Below are positions 1-9,237 of a stretch of 64,000 nt of DNA, piece after piece. The translations under genes were made by a program, and so were the position numbers. The first letter of the stretch is position 1. Each line of letters starts with the position of its first letter. The DNA lies in the NCBI RefSeq assembly GCF_004803895.1, contig NZ_CP021978.1, positions 434,001 to 498,000 of the forward strand. The letters are read 5' to 3'. The notes beneath the pieces are model-generated. The model was given only the letters and a program-made list of their open reading frames with translations, had not been told where the DNA came from and did not search any database. This DNA comes from Streptomyces hawaiiensis. GTDB taxonomy: Bacteria; Actinomycetota; Actinomycetes; Streptomycetales; Streptomycetaceae.

Positions 1-1532
1 TCGAAGAAGTCCCCGCCGACCTCGGTGCCGTGGCCGGCGGGCAGGTAGCGGGCGGCGACGTCGAGGCCGGGCAGCCGCGGCAGGGCCCGGGGCAGCAGGG
101 CGCTCTGCAGTTCGTGCACGAGCCGGTGTTTGGTGTCGTAGAGGCGGGCGCGGTCGAGGGCCTGGGCGATCAGGCCGGACAGTGAGGTGAGGACGGCGCG
201 TTCGTCGGCGGTGAAGGTGTGCGGCCGGGCGTAGGACAGGATGCAGCAGCCGACGGGCCGGCCGGAGATGATCAGGGGCAGGAACGCCCAGGCCTGCTTG
301 CCGCTGATCTGGGGTGCTTCGGGGTAGCTGGCGGCCAGCTCGGCGGGGTGGGCGAAGAAGGCGGGGGTGCCGCTGGCGAGGACCTGGCCGGCGGGAGTGA
401 GGTCAGTGTCCAGGGACAGGGCGTCGAGCCGCTCCATGACGTCGGCCGGGTAGCCGTGGTAGCCGGTGATCTTCAGCCGTCCGGCGTCGACGCCGGACAG
501 CACCAGGCCCTGGGCGCCGAACGCGGGCAGGATCTGGTGGGCGATCAGTGTGACGAGATCGCGCACGGTCACCGCCTCGGTGAGCGCGGCCGCCAGGTGC
601 ACGAGTTGGTAGAGGCGTCCCGTCGGTGCCGCGACGGGCGGCCGTGCGCCGGCGGGCGGCGGGTCCTCGGCCTGCTCCGCGCTCGGCAGCACGCGGACGC
701 TGATGCCGCTGGTGTCGGGGTAGAGCTGGAAGGTCAGCGGCTGGTCCGATGGGCGGGGCGCGGTGAAGGAGACGGGGGCGCGGCTGACGAGCGCCGTGCG
801 GTAGTGGTCCTCGTAGACGGGGTCGTCGAGCCAGGGCAGGGACTGCCAGGGCCGGGTGCCCAGGAGCCGGTCGGCGCCACGGCCGAGCAGGCGGGCCGCG
901 GTGGCGGTGACGAAGGTGATGCGGCCCTCCAGGTCGAGGGCCAAGGCGCCCTCGGGGAGGCGTTCGAGGTAGTCGGCGGCGGCCAGACCGGTCTGCCCGG
1001 GGTGGCGTGTGGCGTCGACGGGGACGACGCGCGGCAGGTCGGGCAGGGACGGCGGCTGGGCGGCGTCGTCCAGGAGGCGGGCCATGCGGCGGGCACTGGA
1101 GGTGAGGTGACCGCGTTCGCGTGGCGTGACCCGGCGCGGCCGGCTCGCGGGCCACATCAGCACGAGGCCGCCCCAGGAGCGTCGTACGCCGGTCAGCGGG
1201 ACGGCGGCCAGGGCGAACGGGTAGGGCAGGACGGCGGCGGCGCGGGGGTAGCGGCGGGCCATCTCGTCCTGGCAGGCGACGCTGACCAGTGCGTCGTCGT
1301 GGATCGCGTCGGCGACCGGGACGGGTGCGGTCAAGGGCAGCCGCTGCCAGGGGGCGGTGAAGGCCACCGGCAGACCGCACAGGGCCACCAGGCGCAGCAC
1401 CGGCTCCGCCTCCTCGATGAGGTAGAGGCCGCCGATCGAGGCACCGGTACCGCGCACGGTCTCGGCCAGGGCCGCCCCCAGGGCGTCGTCCAGCGATCCG
1501 GCGCCGCCGGGGTGCTCGTCGCTCACGGGCAT
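1..1532 (-). CDS. GAF-PAS-GAF-SpoIIE PP2C-type phosphatase, C-terminus cut off by the window edge
   Basis: A minus-strand frame is open from an ATG at 1532 to the first base of the window, giving about 510 residues. It begins MPVSDEHPGG. In order it shows an N-terminal GAF-like sensor domain (about residues 10-170), a PAS-like domain (about 190-310, with LDLEGRITFVTATAARLLGR), a second GAF domain (about 330-460) and the start of a SpoIIE/PP2C serine phosphatase ending in GTEVGGDFF, the first metal-binding motif of that fold. Such Streptomyces proteins are usually cytosolic and dephosphorylate anti-anti-sigma factors, so a role in sigma-factor or stress signalling is inferred. The rest of the catalytic domain lies outside the window, so I cannot say whether all metal ligands are present or whether an HATPase domain follows. 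Confidence 0.88.
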   Translation of the reverse strand, partial: MPVSDEHPGGAGSLDDALGAALAETVRGTGASIGGLYLIEEAEPVLRLVALCGLPVAFTAPWQRLPLTAPVPVADAIHDDALVSVACQDEMARRYPRAAAVLPYPFALAAVPLTGVRRSWGGLVLMWPASRPRRVTPRERGHLTSSARRMARLLDDAAQPPSLPDLPRVVPVDATRHPGQTGLAAADYLERLPEGALALDLEGRITFVTATAARLLGRGADRLLGTRPWQSLPWLDDPVYEDHYRTALVSRAPVSFTAPRPSDQPLTFQLYPDTSGISVRVLPSAEQAEDPPPAGARPPVAAPTGRLYQLVHLAAALTEAVTVRDLVTLIAHQILPAFGAQGLVLSGVDAGRLKITGYHGYPADVMERLDALSLDTDLTPAGQVLASGTPAFFAHPAELAASYPEAPQISGKQAWAFLPLIISGRPVGCCILSYARPHTFTADERAVLTSLSGLIAQALDRARLYDTKHRLVHELQSALLPRALPRLPGLDVAARYLPAGHGTEVGGDFF

Positions 1533-1680
1533 GGTGTCCTCCCGCTCCTACCCGGACGCTACGCCTGGCGGAGCGTGTGGGCATGTCGTCGGGACGGGTG
1601 CCCGGTTTGCCGCTGAATGTTCAGGGTCCTGGGCGCGGCGGCAGGGTTGCCGGGGGCGGTGGTCCGGCCGTTTCATGCGG

Positions 1681-2478
1681 ATGGCCGTGTACGCGGACGC
1701 CGGCTGGCAGAATCGGGAGCCCTGGCGGCAACGGGAGGCCGGTTTGCAGACGCTGACATCGCACGACCCGCTGGCCGTCGCCGTCACGGAGGCGATCCGG
1801 GCCGGGGATCTGCCGGGGCTGCGGCAGCTGCTCGCCGGCCACCCCGGTCTCGCCACCGCACGCATCACCGAGCAGGGCGAGGACGGCAAGGGCACGCGCG
1901 GTCTGCTGCACATCGCGACCGACTGGCCCGGTCACTTCCCCAGGGGCCCCGAGGTGGTCGCGGCTCTTGTCGCCGCCGGGGCCGATCCCCGGGCCCGCTT
2001 CATCGGGGCGCATGCCGAGACGCCGCTGCACTGGGCCGCGAGCAGCAACGATGTGCCCGTCCTGGACGCGCTCATCGCGGCCGGGGCCGACATCGAAGCG
2101 CCCGGGGCGGTGATCGGCGGTGGCACCCCGCTCGCCGACGCCCGGGGGTTCGGCCAGTGGCGCGCCGCCCACCGGCTCGTCGAGCACGGCGCCCGCGTCA
2201 CCCTCCAGGACGCCGCCACGCTCGGTCTGCTCGACCGGGTCCGGGCATGCGTCGAGGCGGACGAGCCGCCGTCACCTGACGAGATCACCAGCGCCTTCTG
2301 GGGCGCCTGCCACGGCGGGCACCTGCCCACCGCGCAGTACCTCCACCAACGCGGCGCCGATCCCGACTGGTGCGGCTATGACGGCATGACCCCGCTCGAC
2401 ATCGCCCGCGCCCAGGACGCCGACGACGTCGTGCGATGGCTGCGCGACCTGGGCGCGAGAGCCGCGCCCGGGGCCTGA
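1681..2478 (+). CDS. Ankyrin-repeat protein
   Basis: The protein has about 265 residues. Ankyrin repeats are visible as helical units with the typical GADP/GADI turns: VVAALVAAGADPRARF, TPLHWAASSNDVPVLDALIAAGADIEAP, AAHRLVEHGARVTL and YLHQRGADPDWCGYDGMTPLDIA. There is no signal peptide or membrane segment, so a cytosolic protein-binding role is likely, and its partner is unknown. The start is uncertain: ATG codons lie at 1675 and 1681 and a TTG at 1744, and none has a clear Shine-Dalgarno sequence. The gene is divergent from the SpoIIE phosphatase and converges on a small gene across a perfect hairpin. Confidence 0.8.
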   Translation: MAVYADAGWQNREPWRQREAGLQTLTSHDPLAVAVTEAIRAGDLPGLRQLLAGHPGLATARITEQGEDGKGTRGLLHIATDWPGHFPRGPEVVAALVAAGADPRARFIGAHAETPLHWAASSNDVPVLDALIAAGADIEAPGAVIGGGTPLADARGFGQWRAAHRLVEHGARVTLQDAATLGLLDRVRACVEADEPPSPDEITSAFWGACHGGHLPTAQYLHQRGADPDWCGYDGMTPLDIARAQDADDVVRWLRDLGARAAPGA

Positions 2479-2496
2479 TGTGAAACGACAGGCCCC

Positions 2497-2520
2497 GGCG
2501 TCCCGCCCGGGCGGGACGCC
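2497..2520. terminator. Perfect 12-bp inverted repeat between convergent genes
   Basis: GGCGTCCCGCCC is followed directly by its exact complement GGGCGGGACGCC. The hairpin lies between the stop codons of the ankyrin gene and the 60-residue gene, and probably terminates both. Confidence 0.7.
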
Positions 2521-2703
2521 TCACAGGCAGTAGCGCACGAGCCATTCGTCCTGGTTGTACGCGGTGCGCGCCGGGTCGGGCACGCTGGCCGCCCGCTCCT
2601 CGACCATGTCCTCCACGCGCACCGGCTCCGGCAGTGCCCCGAAGCGGGCCCGGCGGGCGGCGCCCTCCGCCTCGCTCCCCTGCTGCGACGTCGCCTCGTC
2701 CAC
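2521..2703 (-). CDS. Small acidic hypothetical protein (60 aa)
   Basis: The start is GTG at 2703, preceded by a GAGAGGGG ribosome-binding site. The protein is soluble and ends in NQDEWLVRYCL, with a Pro/Glu-rich middle (ALPEPVRVEDMVEERAASV). It resembles short, widely conserved Streptomyces proteins of unknown function that I recognise only by their general pattern. No enzyme motif is visible. The single Cys is the penultimate residue. It is convergent with the ankyrin gene and divergent from the chitosanase. Confidence 0.6.
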   Translation of the reverse strand: MDEATSQQGSEAEGAARRARFGALPEPVRVEDMVEERAASVPDPARTAYNQDEWLVRYCL

Positions 2704-2897
2704 GGCGATTCCCCTCTCCGGCTGGTCGGTCCGACCGTTCGGCCCTTGGTGGGCAATGAGTTGACGTGCGAGAGGGGCTCATGGTTCCCGCCGCGCGGCT
2801 CAGCCGCGCAAGTCGCGCTGCCGCCGGTGCCCGGCGAGCGTGCATGTGCTCACCCGTACGAACTTTCCACTCGACGGTTCCACTTGTGGCCTCTCGG

Positions 2898-2918
2898 TGA
2901 TAGGAAACCTTCCTATCA
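2898..2918. promoter_or_regulatory. Perfect operator-like palindrome upstream of the chitosanase gene (CsnR-type site)
   Basis: TGATAGGAA and its exact complement TTCCTATCA are separated by three bases (ACC). The site ends 48 bases before the chitosanase start. Chitosanase genes of actinomycetes are known to carry a palindrome bound by CsnR, a ROK-family repressor released by chitosan oligosaccharides. Position and symmetry fit that role, but the repressor gene is not in this window. Confidence 0.7.
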
Positions 2919-2966
2919 GTTCTGCACGGCCGGCTCTTCCAACCCCCCACTCTGCTTGGAGGCACC

Positions 2967-3788
2967 GTGAGACACCTCTCGGCCCCCGCTAGCCGCCGCA
3001 CCGTCCTGGCGCTGTTCGGCGCGGCCCTCGCGGCCACCCCGTTGCCGAACCCGCCGCACGCCACGGCGTCCGTGCGCGCGATCGGGCTCGACGACCCGGC
3101 GAAGAAGGAGATCGCCATGCAACTCGTGTCGAGCGCGGAGAACTCCTCTCTCGACTGGAAGGCGCAGTACCAGTACATCGAGGACATCGGCGACGGCCGG
3201 GGCTACACCGCCGGCATCATCGGGTTCTGCTCCGGCACCGGCGACATGCTGGACCTCGTCGAGCTCTACGCCGACCGCAAGCCCGGCAACGTCCTCGCGA
3301 AGTACCTGCCGGCCCTGCGCCAGGTCGACGGCTCCGACTCGCACGACGGGCTCGACCCGGGCTTCCCCGGCGACTGGCGCCGGGCGGCACGTGACGCCGA
3401 GTTCCGGCGCGCCCAGGACGACGAGCGCGACCGGGTGTACTTCGGCCCGGCGGTGCGGCAGGGGAAGGCGGACGGGCTGCGCGTGCTGGGCCAGTTCGCC
3501 TACTACGACGCCATCGTCATGCACGGCGACGGGGGCGATCCCCTGAGCTTTGGCAACATCCGCGGGCGGGCCCTGAGGACGGCGAAGCCACCGGCGCAAG
3601 GCGGTGACGAGGTGACGTACCTCGACGCCTTCCTGGACGCACGGGTGTGGGCCATGAAGCAGGAGGAGGCGCACAGCGACACGAGCCGGGTCGACACGGC
3701 GCAGCGCGTCTTCCTGCGCCGGCGCGACCTCGACCTGAACCCGCCGCTGGACTGGAAGGTCTACGGCGACAGCTACCACATCGGCTGA
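2967..3788 (+). CDS. csn: Secreted GH46 chitosanase
   Basis: This extracellular endo-chitosanase hydrolyses beta-1,4 links in chitosan with inversion. The 273-residue precursor begins with an Arg-containing signal peptide (ASRRTVLALFGAALAATPLP, roughly residues 10-29), compatible with Tat or Sec export. The mature part matches GH46: SSAENSS carries the general acid Glu58, and GDGRGYTAGIIGF carries the nucleophile-activating Asp76. Their spacing of 18 residues equals that of Glu22 and Asp40 in the Streptomyces N174 enzyme. The C-terminus (DLNPPLDWKVYGDSYHIG) is also family-typical. Length is normal. The gene stands alone, and the palindrome at 2898-2918 suggests induction by chitosan fragments. 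Confidence 0.95.
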   Translation: MRHLSAPASRRTVLALFGAALAATPLPNPPHATASVRAIGLDDPAKKEIAMQLVSSAENSSLDWKAQYQYIEDIGDGRGYTAGIIGFCSGTGDMLDLVELYADRKPGNVLAKYLPALRQVDGSDSHDGLDPGFPGDWRRAARDAEFRRAQDDERDRVYFGPAVRQGKADGLRVLGQFAYYDAIVMHGDGGDPLSFGNIRGRALRTAKPPAQGGDEVTYLDAFLDARVWAMKQEEAHSDTSRVDTAQRVFLRRRDLDLNPPLDWKVYGDSYHIG

Positions 3789-3864
3789 CCGCCACCGGCC
3801 CGGCCGGGAATCGGTCCACCAAGCAGGCATGGAAGTGGACTCCTTGCCGGGCCGCCCGGCTGCC

Positions 3865-3870
3865 TAGCGT
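3865..3870 (+). promoter_or_regulatory. -10 element TAGCGT of a probable leaderless promoter
   Basis: TAGCGT ends seven bases before the ATG of the EamA gene. No Shine-Dalgarno sequence lies between them, so the transcript probably starts at the initiation codon. Leaderless messages of this shape are common in Streptomyces. Confidence 0.5.
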
Positions 3871-3877
3871 CGCCCGT

Positions 3878-4839
3878 ATGAACACCACGACCACGCGCGG
3901 GGCCCTGCTCGCCGCGCTCGCCTGCGTCCTCGTCGGAGGGTCCTTCACCGCCAACAGCCTCCTGGGCGACTACCCTACGCGGGTGGCCAGTTCCTGCGCT
4001 ACGGGCTGGCCTGCCTGCTGCTGGTCCCGGTGGCCGGGAAGGGCGCCGCCGGCCGGCTGCGATCCCTGACGCCCCGTCAGTGGGGCCGTCTCGCCCTGCT
4101 CGCGGCGGTCGGCATGGTCGGCTTCAACCTGGCCGTCATCGCCGCCGAGCGCACGGCGGAACCGGCGGTGCCCGGGGTGTTCGTGGGCTGCGCGCCGGTG
4201 GCCGTCGCCGTGCTCGTGCCCCTGCTGGACGGGCGCAGGCCCCAACGGGCGGTGCTGTACGGGGCGTTGCTCGTGGCCGTCGGCGCCTTCACGGTTCAGG
4301 GCTGGGGGCGCGCGGACGCCACGGGCATCGCCTTCTCCGTGTGCGCCCTGGCCGGGGAGGTCGGATTCGCCGTGCTCGCGGTTCCCGTACTGCGGCCGCT
4401 CGGCCCCCGGCTGCTGTCCGCCACGGTGTGCGCGATCGCCGCGCTGGAGTCGGCGGCGGTCGGGCTGCTCGTCGACGGCGCCGGCTGGCTGCGGCGTCCG
4501 GACAGCGTCGAGACGGCCGCGCTGCTGTGGCAGGCGGTGGTCGTCACCGTGGTCGGATTCGTGTGCTGGTACATGGGCATGCAGCGGATCGGCGCGGAAC
4601 GCGCCACCCTGTTCTCCGGCCTCATCCCGGTGGCGGCGGCCTGCACCGCACCGCTCGTCGGCACGGGCTCCTACGGACCGGCGCAGGGGGCGGGCAGCGC
4701 GCTGGTGGGGCTCGGTGTGGCGCTCGGATCGGGAGCGCTGAGGCGGGCGGGGCGTGAGAGCCGTTCACGGGGTCGGGCCTTTCGGGGGAACGGGCGCCCG
4801 GAGTCCCGTGGAGCCCGCGTGCCTGGAACGCCGGAGTGA
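3878..4839 (+). pseudogene. EamA/DMT-family transporter interrupted by a one-base frameshift
   Basis: The first reading frame starts with ATG at 3878 (MNTTTTRGALLAALACVLVG) and runs to GDYP. The rest of the protein continues in another frame (YAGGQFLRYGLACLLLVPV onward) to 4839. Adding one C to the CC at 3974-3975 joins the two parts into a normal drug/metabolite transporter of about 320 residues with ten predicted membrane helices in two EamA repeats. The last 40 residues are an Arg-rich tail. The break may be a real inactivation or an error in a short C run. Substrate unknown; small-molecule efflux is typical of the family. Confidence 0.8.
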
Positions 4840-4899
4840 TCCGGCGCGCCTCTAATGGGACGGCATCGCACCTCCCGGCCGACACAGGAGACGACGTCC

Positions 4900-7155
4900 A
4901 TGCCGCACAGCCGCACCGGTGAAGAGGACCAGAAGGCCGCGCGTGGGGGCGTGCTGCGGCGGCTGGGCGAATGGTGCGCACGCCACTTCGCGATCGTCAT
5001 CATCACCTGGCTGGTGGCGCTGGTGGCATTGCAGGTCGTCAGCCGGGTGGCCGGCGGGGAGTACTCCGACAACTTCTCCCTGCCCCAGGCGCAGTCCCAG
5101 AAGGGCCTGGACGTGCTGAAGGCGCACGATCCGCAAGCCGGCGGCTACAGCAGCCAGATCGTGCTGCACGACGACCGGCAGGCCCTGACCGCGCTGAGTT
5201 CCCAGGTCTCGGCCACGGTCGCCGACCTGGAGAAGCTGCCGCACGTCCTGTCGGCCCAGAACCCGCTGTCCGCGCCGGGGTCGTCCTCGGGGCAGTCGCA
5301 GCAGCAGAACGTCGGGCCGCTGTCCGACGACCAGAAGACGGCGTACATCACCGTCCGGTTCGACGTGCAGCCCTCGACGCTCGGCGACGACTATCTGAAC
5401 GGGGTCGACAGTGCCGTGCAGTCGCTGCGGTCGGCCGGTGCGCAGGTCGAGTACGGCGGGCCGCTCGGCGAACTCGCCCGGCCTGACGCCGACGACCGGG
5501 TGAGCGAGCTGATCGGTTTCGCCGTGGCCGTCATCGTGCTGCTGGTCGGGTTCGGGAGTGTCATCGCCGCCGTCGTCCCGCTGCTCACCGCGCTCATCAG
5601 CATCGTCGGCGGTCTGGCGCTGCTCGGCCTGCTGGCCGCCGCGTTCACCTTCGCGACGGTCTCCCCGACCCTGGCCACCATGATCGGGCTCGGCGTCGGG
5701 ATCGACTACGCCCTGTTCATGATCACCCGCCATCGGCAGAACCTCGCCGACGGCGCGGACCCGGTACGGGCCGCCGGGCAGGCCGCGGCCACCAGCGGTC
5801 ACGCCGTCCTCGTCTCCGGCTGCACGGTGATCGTCGCGCTCGCGGGCCTGTCGGCCTCCGGGGTCGGGTTCATCGGTCTGCTCGGGCTCGCCGCCGCGGT
5901 CACCGTCGTCTCGGCCGTCGTCGGCGCGCTCACCCTGGTCCCGGCCCTGCTCGGACTCGTCGGCCGCCGCATCGACCGCTACCGGGTGCGCCGTCCCGTC
6001 GCCGAGACCGCGGCGGGCGAGACACCGCAGGGCACCTGGCACCGGTACGCGCAGCGGGTCGAGCACCGACCGCTGTGGTTCCTGTCGGCGGGTGTCGCCG
6101 TGGTCGTGGTGCTCGCGATCCCCGTGCTCTCCATCCAGCTCGGCCACGTCGGCGACGGCGCCGATCCGACGTCCTTCACCGACCGGCGGGCCTACGACCT
6201 GATGACCGACGCGTTCGGGCCCGGGTCCAACGGACCGCTCACCGTCGTCATCGACCAGACCGACGTGCCGAGCTCGCAGCGTTCCGGCCTGGCCTCGAAG
6301 GCCCAGCAGTCGCTCGACTCGGTCCAGGGAGCCGCCGTCGTCACCCCCCTGACCCCCACACAGGACGGCGATGTCCTGGTCGGCACCGTCTACTCGACGC
6401 GGTCCCCGCAGAGCGCCACGACCACGGACCTGACCAATCGTCTGGTCGACCACACGCTGCCGGACGCGGTTCAGGGCACGGACGCCAAGGGCTATGTCAC
6501 CGGTACGACGGCGGCCCAGGTCGACTTCCTCGACATCGTCGCCTCCCGGCTGGTCGTGATCATCCTCGTCGTGGTCGGCCTGGCGTTCCTGATCATCCTG
6601 GCCGTGTTCCGGGGGCTGCTCGTCGCCGTCAAGGCGGCCGTCCTGAACGTCCTGTCGATCGCCGCCTCCTACGGTGTGGTCGTCGCGGTGTTCCAGTGGG
6701 GCTGGGGCGGTCCCGCGCTCGGCGTCAACGGCACGGTGCCCATCGAGAGCTATGTGCCGATGATGATGTTCGCCATCATCTTCGGCCTCAGCATGGACTA
6801 CGAGATCTTCCTGCTCTCCCGCGTCCACGAGGCATGGCTGCGCACCGGGGACGCCAAGGCCTCCGTGGCCCATGCCCTGGAGATCACGGCCCGGGTCATC
6901 ACCTGCGCCGCGCTGATCATGGTGAGCGTGTTCGCGGCGTTCATCGTCAGCGACAACATCGTGGTCAAGATGCTCGGCCTGGGGCTGGCCGTCAGCGTGC
7001 TCATCGACGCGACCGTCGTACGCCTGCTCATGGTGCCGGCCGTGATGACACTGCTCGGGCGGCACGCCTGGTGGATGCCGCGGTGGCTGGACCGGGCCCT
7101 GCCGCACATCGACGCCGAAGGAGCACAGGCCGGGGCAGGCTCGGCGGCCCACTGA
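4900..7155 (+). CDS. MMPL-family RND transporter
   Basis: This 751-residue inner-membrane protein has the MMPL architecture. There is one N-terminal helix ([18 protein letters not shown]), an extracytoplasmic loop of about 140 residues, then a bundle of five or six helices, and the whole pattern is repeated in the second half. Both copies of the proton-relay motif are clear: [15 protein letters not shown] and [16 protein letters not shown]. Actinobacterial MMPL proteins export lipids or drugs using the proton gradient, but no neighbour indicates a substrate. I place the start at ATG 4900 because ACAGGAGA lies just upstream; an in-frame start at 4855 lacks one. Confidence 0.92.
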   Translation: MPHSRTGEEDQKAARGGVLRRLGEWCARHFAIVIITWLVALVALQVVSRVAGGEYSDNFSLPQAQSQKGLDVLKAHDPQAGGYSSQIVLHDDRQALTALSSQVSATVADLEKLPHVLSAQNPLSAPGSSSGQSQQQNVGPLSDDQKTAYITVRFDVQPSTLGDDYLNGVDSAVQSLRSAGAQVEYGGPLGELARPDADDRVSELIGFAVAVIVLLVGFGSVIAAVVPLLTALISIVGGLALLGLLAAAFTFATVSPTLATMIGLGVGIDYALFMITRHRQNLADGADPVRAAGQAAATSGHAVLVSGCTVIVALAGLSASGVGFIGLLGLAAAVTVVSAVVGALTLVPALLGLVGRRIDRYRVRRPVAETAAGETPQGTWHRYAQRVEHRPLWFLSAGVAVVVVLAIPVLSIQLGHVGDGADPTSFTDRRAYDLMTDAFGPGSNGPLTVVIDQTDVPSSQRSGLASKAQQSLDSVQGAAVVTPLTPTQDGDVLVGTVYSTRSPQSATTTDLTNRLVDHTLPDAVQGTDAKGYVTGTTAAQVDFLDIVASRLVVIILVVVGLAFLIILAVFRGLLVAVKAAVLNVLSIAASYGVVVAVFQWGWGGPALGVNGTVPIESYVPMMMFAIIFGLSMDYEIFLLSRVHEAWLRTGDAKASVAHALEITARVITCAALIMVSVFAAFIVSDNIVVKMLGLGLAVSVLIDATVVRLLMVPAVMTLLGRHAWWMPRWLDRALPHIDAEGAQAGAGSAAH

Positions 7156-7443
7156 GGCGCGCTCCAACTCCCTTGCGGTATCGGCTGTTTGAGGCGGCTG
7201 CACACATCACCCTGAACCCCTCGACCCGAAAAGTCCCATTTTTGCTGTTTTGGCCTGGCGGGTGTGGTTAATCGAGGAGGGTGCGTGTGGGACGAACGCC
7301 GGAGTACGAAGTGCCGGCGGCGAGCCCCCGGCAGCCGGCCGGACGCGCCGAAGCGCGGTGGTGGACGGCGTCTGCCGTCGCCGCGCGCGGACCGGTTCCT
7401 GACGAGATCGAAATCCACGGGCGGTGCCTGAGGGAGAGGACCC

Positions 7444-8040
7444 ATGAGCGAGATGGCGAATGCGAGCACCAGTCGTGCTCAGCAGGCCGGACAGACGGCG
7501 AAGCAGGAGGCGTCGGCCACGGCCGGGCAGGCCAGAGAAGGGGCCGGTGAGGTCGTCGGCACGGCCACCGACCAGGTCAGAGCCGTAACCGGTGAGGCCC
7601 GGGCACAGGCCGGCGCGATGGCCGGTGACCTGCGGACACGGGTCACCGAGGAGGCCGAGAGCCAGGCGCGACGCGGAGCACAGGTGATGCGGCAGTGGGC
7701 GGACGACCTGTCCGGTCTCGCGGACGGCGCCGACACGGATTCACCCGCCAAGAGCCTCGTGACACAGGCGGCCGACCGCGGTCACCGTGCCGCCGACTAC
7801 CTGGACACGCGGGGCGTGGGCGGCCTGGTCGGCGACCTGCAGGACTTCGCCCGCCGCCGGCCCGGCGCCTTCCTCGGCGGGGCGGTACTGGCCGGGTTCG
7901 CCGTCGGACGGCTCGCCAAGGCCGGCGGCAAGGCCGACGGTTCCGGCTCGAACCCGTCGGCGCAGCCGCGCACCTCCGGCCCGCAGAGCCTGCCCGGGGA
8001 CGCGGCGCCGCCGGGGCTGCCGGGTCACGGGGAGGCATAG
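7444..8040 (+). CDS. LEA/apolipoprotein-like amphipathic stress protein
   Basis: This 198-residue protein opens the three-gene set with the holin-like and DUF3618 genes. The first 85 residues are Ala/Gln/Glu-rich and heptad-like (AQQAGQTAKQEASATAGQAR), as in late-embryogenesis-abundant proteins. A hydrophobic segment near the C-terminus (GAFLGGAVLAGFAVGRLAK) could attach it to membrane. An AGGGAGAGGACC ribosome-binding site precedes the ATG. The 288-base gap upstream contains an AT-richer patch (about 7228-7275) but no promoter I can define. A role in membrane or desiccation stress is inferred from composition and neighbours only. Confidence 0.75.
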   Translation: MSEMANASTSRAQQAGQTAKQEASATAGQAREGAGEVVGTATDQVRAVTGEARAQAGAMAGDLRTRVTEEAESQARRGAQVMRQWADDLSGLADGADTDSPAKSLVTQAADRGHRAADYLDTRGVGGLVGDLQDFARRRPGAFLGGAVLAGFAVGRLAKAGGKADGSGSNPSAQPRTSGPQSLPGDAAPPGLPGHGEA

Positions 8041-8475
8041 ATGTCGTCGCTCACGCCACACGCCCCGCAGCGCCACGCCCCGAAGCACCGCGGGCAGGAG
8101 GACAGCTCGGTGGGGGAACTGCTGTCGACGGTGACGTCGGACGTGCAGCAGCTGCTGCACCAGGAGGCGGAACTGGCCAAGGCCGAGATCCGGGAAGAGG
8201 CCACCAAGGCGGGCAAGGCCGCCGGGATGTTCGGCGGCGCCGGGTTCGCCGGCTACATGGTGGCCGTCTTTCTGACCCTGGCGGCGATGTTCGCCCTGGC
8301 CAACGTCATGGACCCGGGATGGGCCGCGCTGATCGTCACCGCGATATGGGCGGTGATCGGCCTGGTCCTCTACCGCCGGGGCCGCGCGCAGATGCGCACC
8401 GTGTCGCCGAAGCCGGAGCAGACCATGCAGACGCTGAAGGAGGACATGCAATGGGCACGGCACCCGACCAGATAA
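8041..8475 (+). CDS. Phage-holin-superfamily (actinobacterial Holin-X-like) membrane protein
   Basis: This 144-residue protein starts directly after the previous stop. An N-terminal amphipathic region (LLSTVTSDVQQLLHQEAELA, then KAEIREEATKAGKA) is followed by two membrane helices (AGYMVAVFLTLAAMFALANV and AALIVTAIWAVIGLVLY). This is the DUF1469/Holin-X pattern. Despite the name, such proteins in Streptomyces sit with DUF3618 genes outside prophages and probably act in envelope homeostasis. Its 3' end overlaps the next gene by 25 bases. A related pair is found at 17140-18011. Confidence 0.85.
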   Translation: MSSLTPHAPQRHAPKHRGQEDSSVGELLSTVTSDVQQLLHQEAELAKAEIREEATKAGKAAGMFGGAGFAGYMVAVFLTLAAMFALANVMDPGWAALIVTAIWAVIGLVLYRRGRAQMRTVSPKPEQTMQTLKEDMQWARHPTR

Positions 8476-9155
8476 GGGCCGACATCGAATCCACGCGGGA
8501 GAGACTGTCCGAGGACGTCTCCCGGCTGGCCGACCGCGCCCGCCCCCGCCGGATGGTACGGCGTCGCACCCGGCGCGTCCGCGGCGCGCTGCACGGGGTC
8601 AGGGAGCGCGTGATGGGCAGCGCCACGGAGATCACCGGCCAGAGCGCCGACCGCACACAGCAGGCCGCCCAGTCGCTGCAGGACACCACCGGCCAGGCCG
8701 CGGACACCGCGCGTCAGGCCGCCGGGAAGGTCACCGGCACCGCTCGTCAGGCCGCCGGGCAGGCGGGTGAGGCGGCACGGCAGGCACCGGAGCAGGCGAT
8801 GCGGCAGACCCAGGGCAACCCGCTGGCGGCCGGCCTGATCGCCTTCGGCGCCGGACTGCTGACCGCCTCACTGCTGCCCACCTCGCAGGCCGAGGAACAG
8901 GCCGCACAGCGGGCCGGGCAGGCCGTCGAGCCGGTGAAACAGGCCGCGTTGGAGTCCGCCCAGCACCTCAAGGAGGACGCCACCCAGGCCGGCCGCCAGG
9001 CCGCCCAGGAGGTCAAGGACACCGCCTCCGAAGCCGCCCGCGCCACCAAGGAACAGGCCCGGGAACAGGCCGGGCAGGTCACCGACCAGGCCCGTCAGTC
9101 CGCCCAGACCACGGCCGAGGAGACACGCGGGCAGACCCGCAGCCCCGGACCGTAG
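8451..9155 (+). CDS. DUF3618 membrane-anchored coiled-coil protein
   Basis: This 234-residue protein starts at ATG 8451 inside the previous gene, with AAGGAGGA seven bases upstream. The N-terminus carries the DUF3618 signature (PDQIRADIESTRERLSEDVSRLADRARPRR, shown as consecutive short parts of that helix). A long Ala/Gln/Thr-rich repeat region (QAADTARQAAGKV-type) flanks a hydrophobic segment (LAAGLIAFGAGLLTASLLP) near residue 130. The C-terminal 90 residues are again LEA-like. Together with the two preceding genes it forms a membrane/stress cassette whose molecular role is unknown. Confidence 0.85.
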   Translation: MGTAPDQIRADIESTRERLSEDVSRLADRARPRRMVRRRTRRVRGALHGVRERVMGSATEITGQSADRTQQAAQSLQDTTGQAADTARQAAGKVTGTARQAAGQAGEAARQAPEQAMRQTQGNPLAAGLIAFGAGLLTASLLPTSQAEEQAAQRAGQAVEPVKQAALESAQHLKEDATQAGRQAAQEVKDTASEAARATKEQAREQAGQVTDQARQSAQTTAEETRGQTRSPGP

Positions 9156-9237
9156 GCATCCCCCAGCCCGCCTGACCTGCCGTACTCGGAAACCGGCACG
9201 ACCAAGAACGGACCCCCTGTCTCCGGAGGCGATTGCA

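Noticed and set aside
4852..7203. Very long open frame on the minus strand opposite the MMPL gene
   Set aside because: Composition artefact of high G+C DNA. Its translation is His/Asp/Gly-rich with no domain, while the plus strand encodes a clear transporter.
7444..9155. Prophage or lysis cassette because of holin-like genes
   Set aside because: No endolysin, structural or integrase genes; the holin-like fold with DUF3618 is a chromosomal envelope-stress arrangement.
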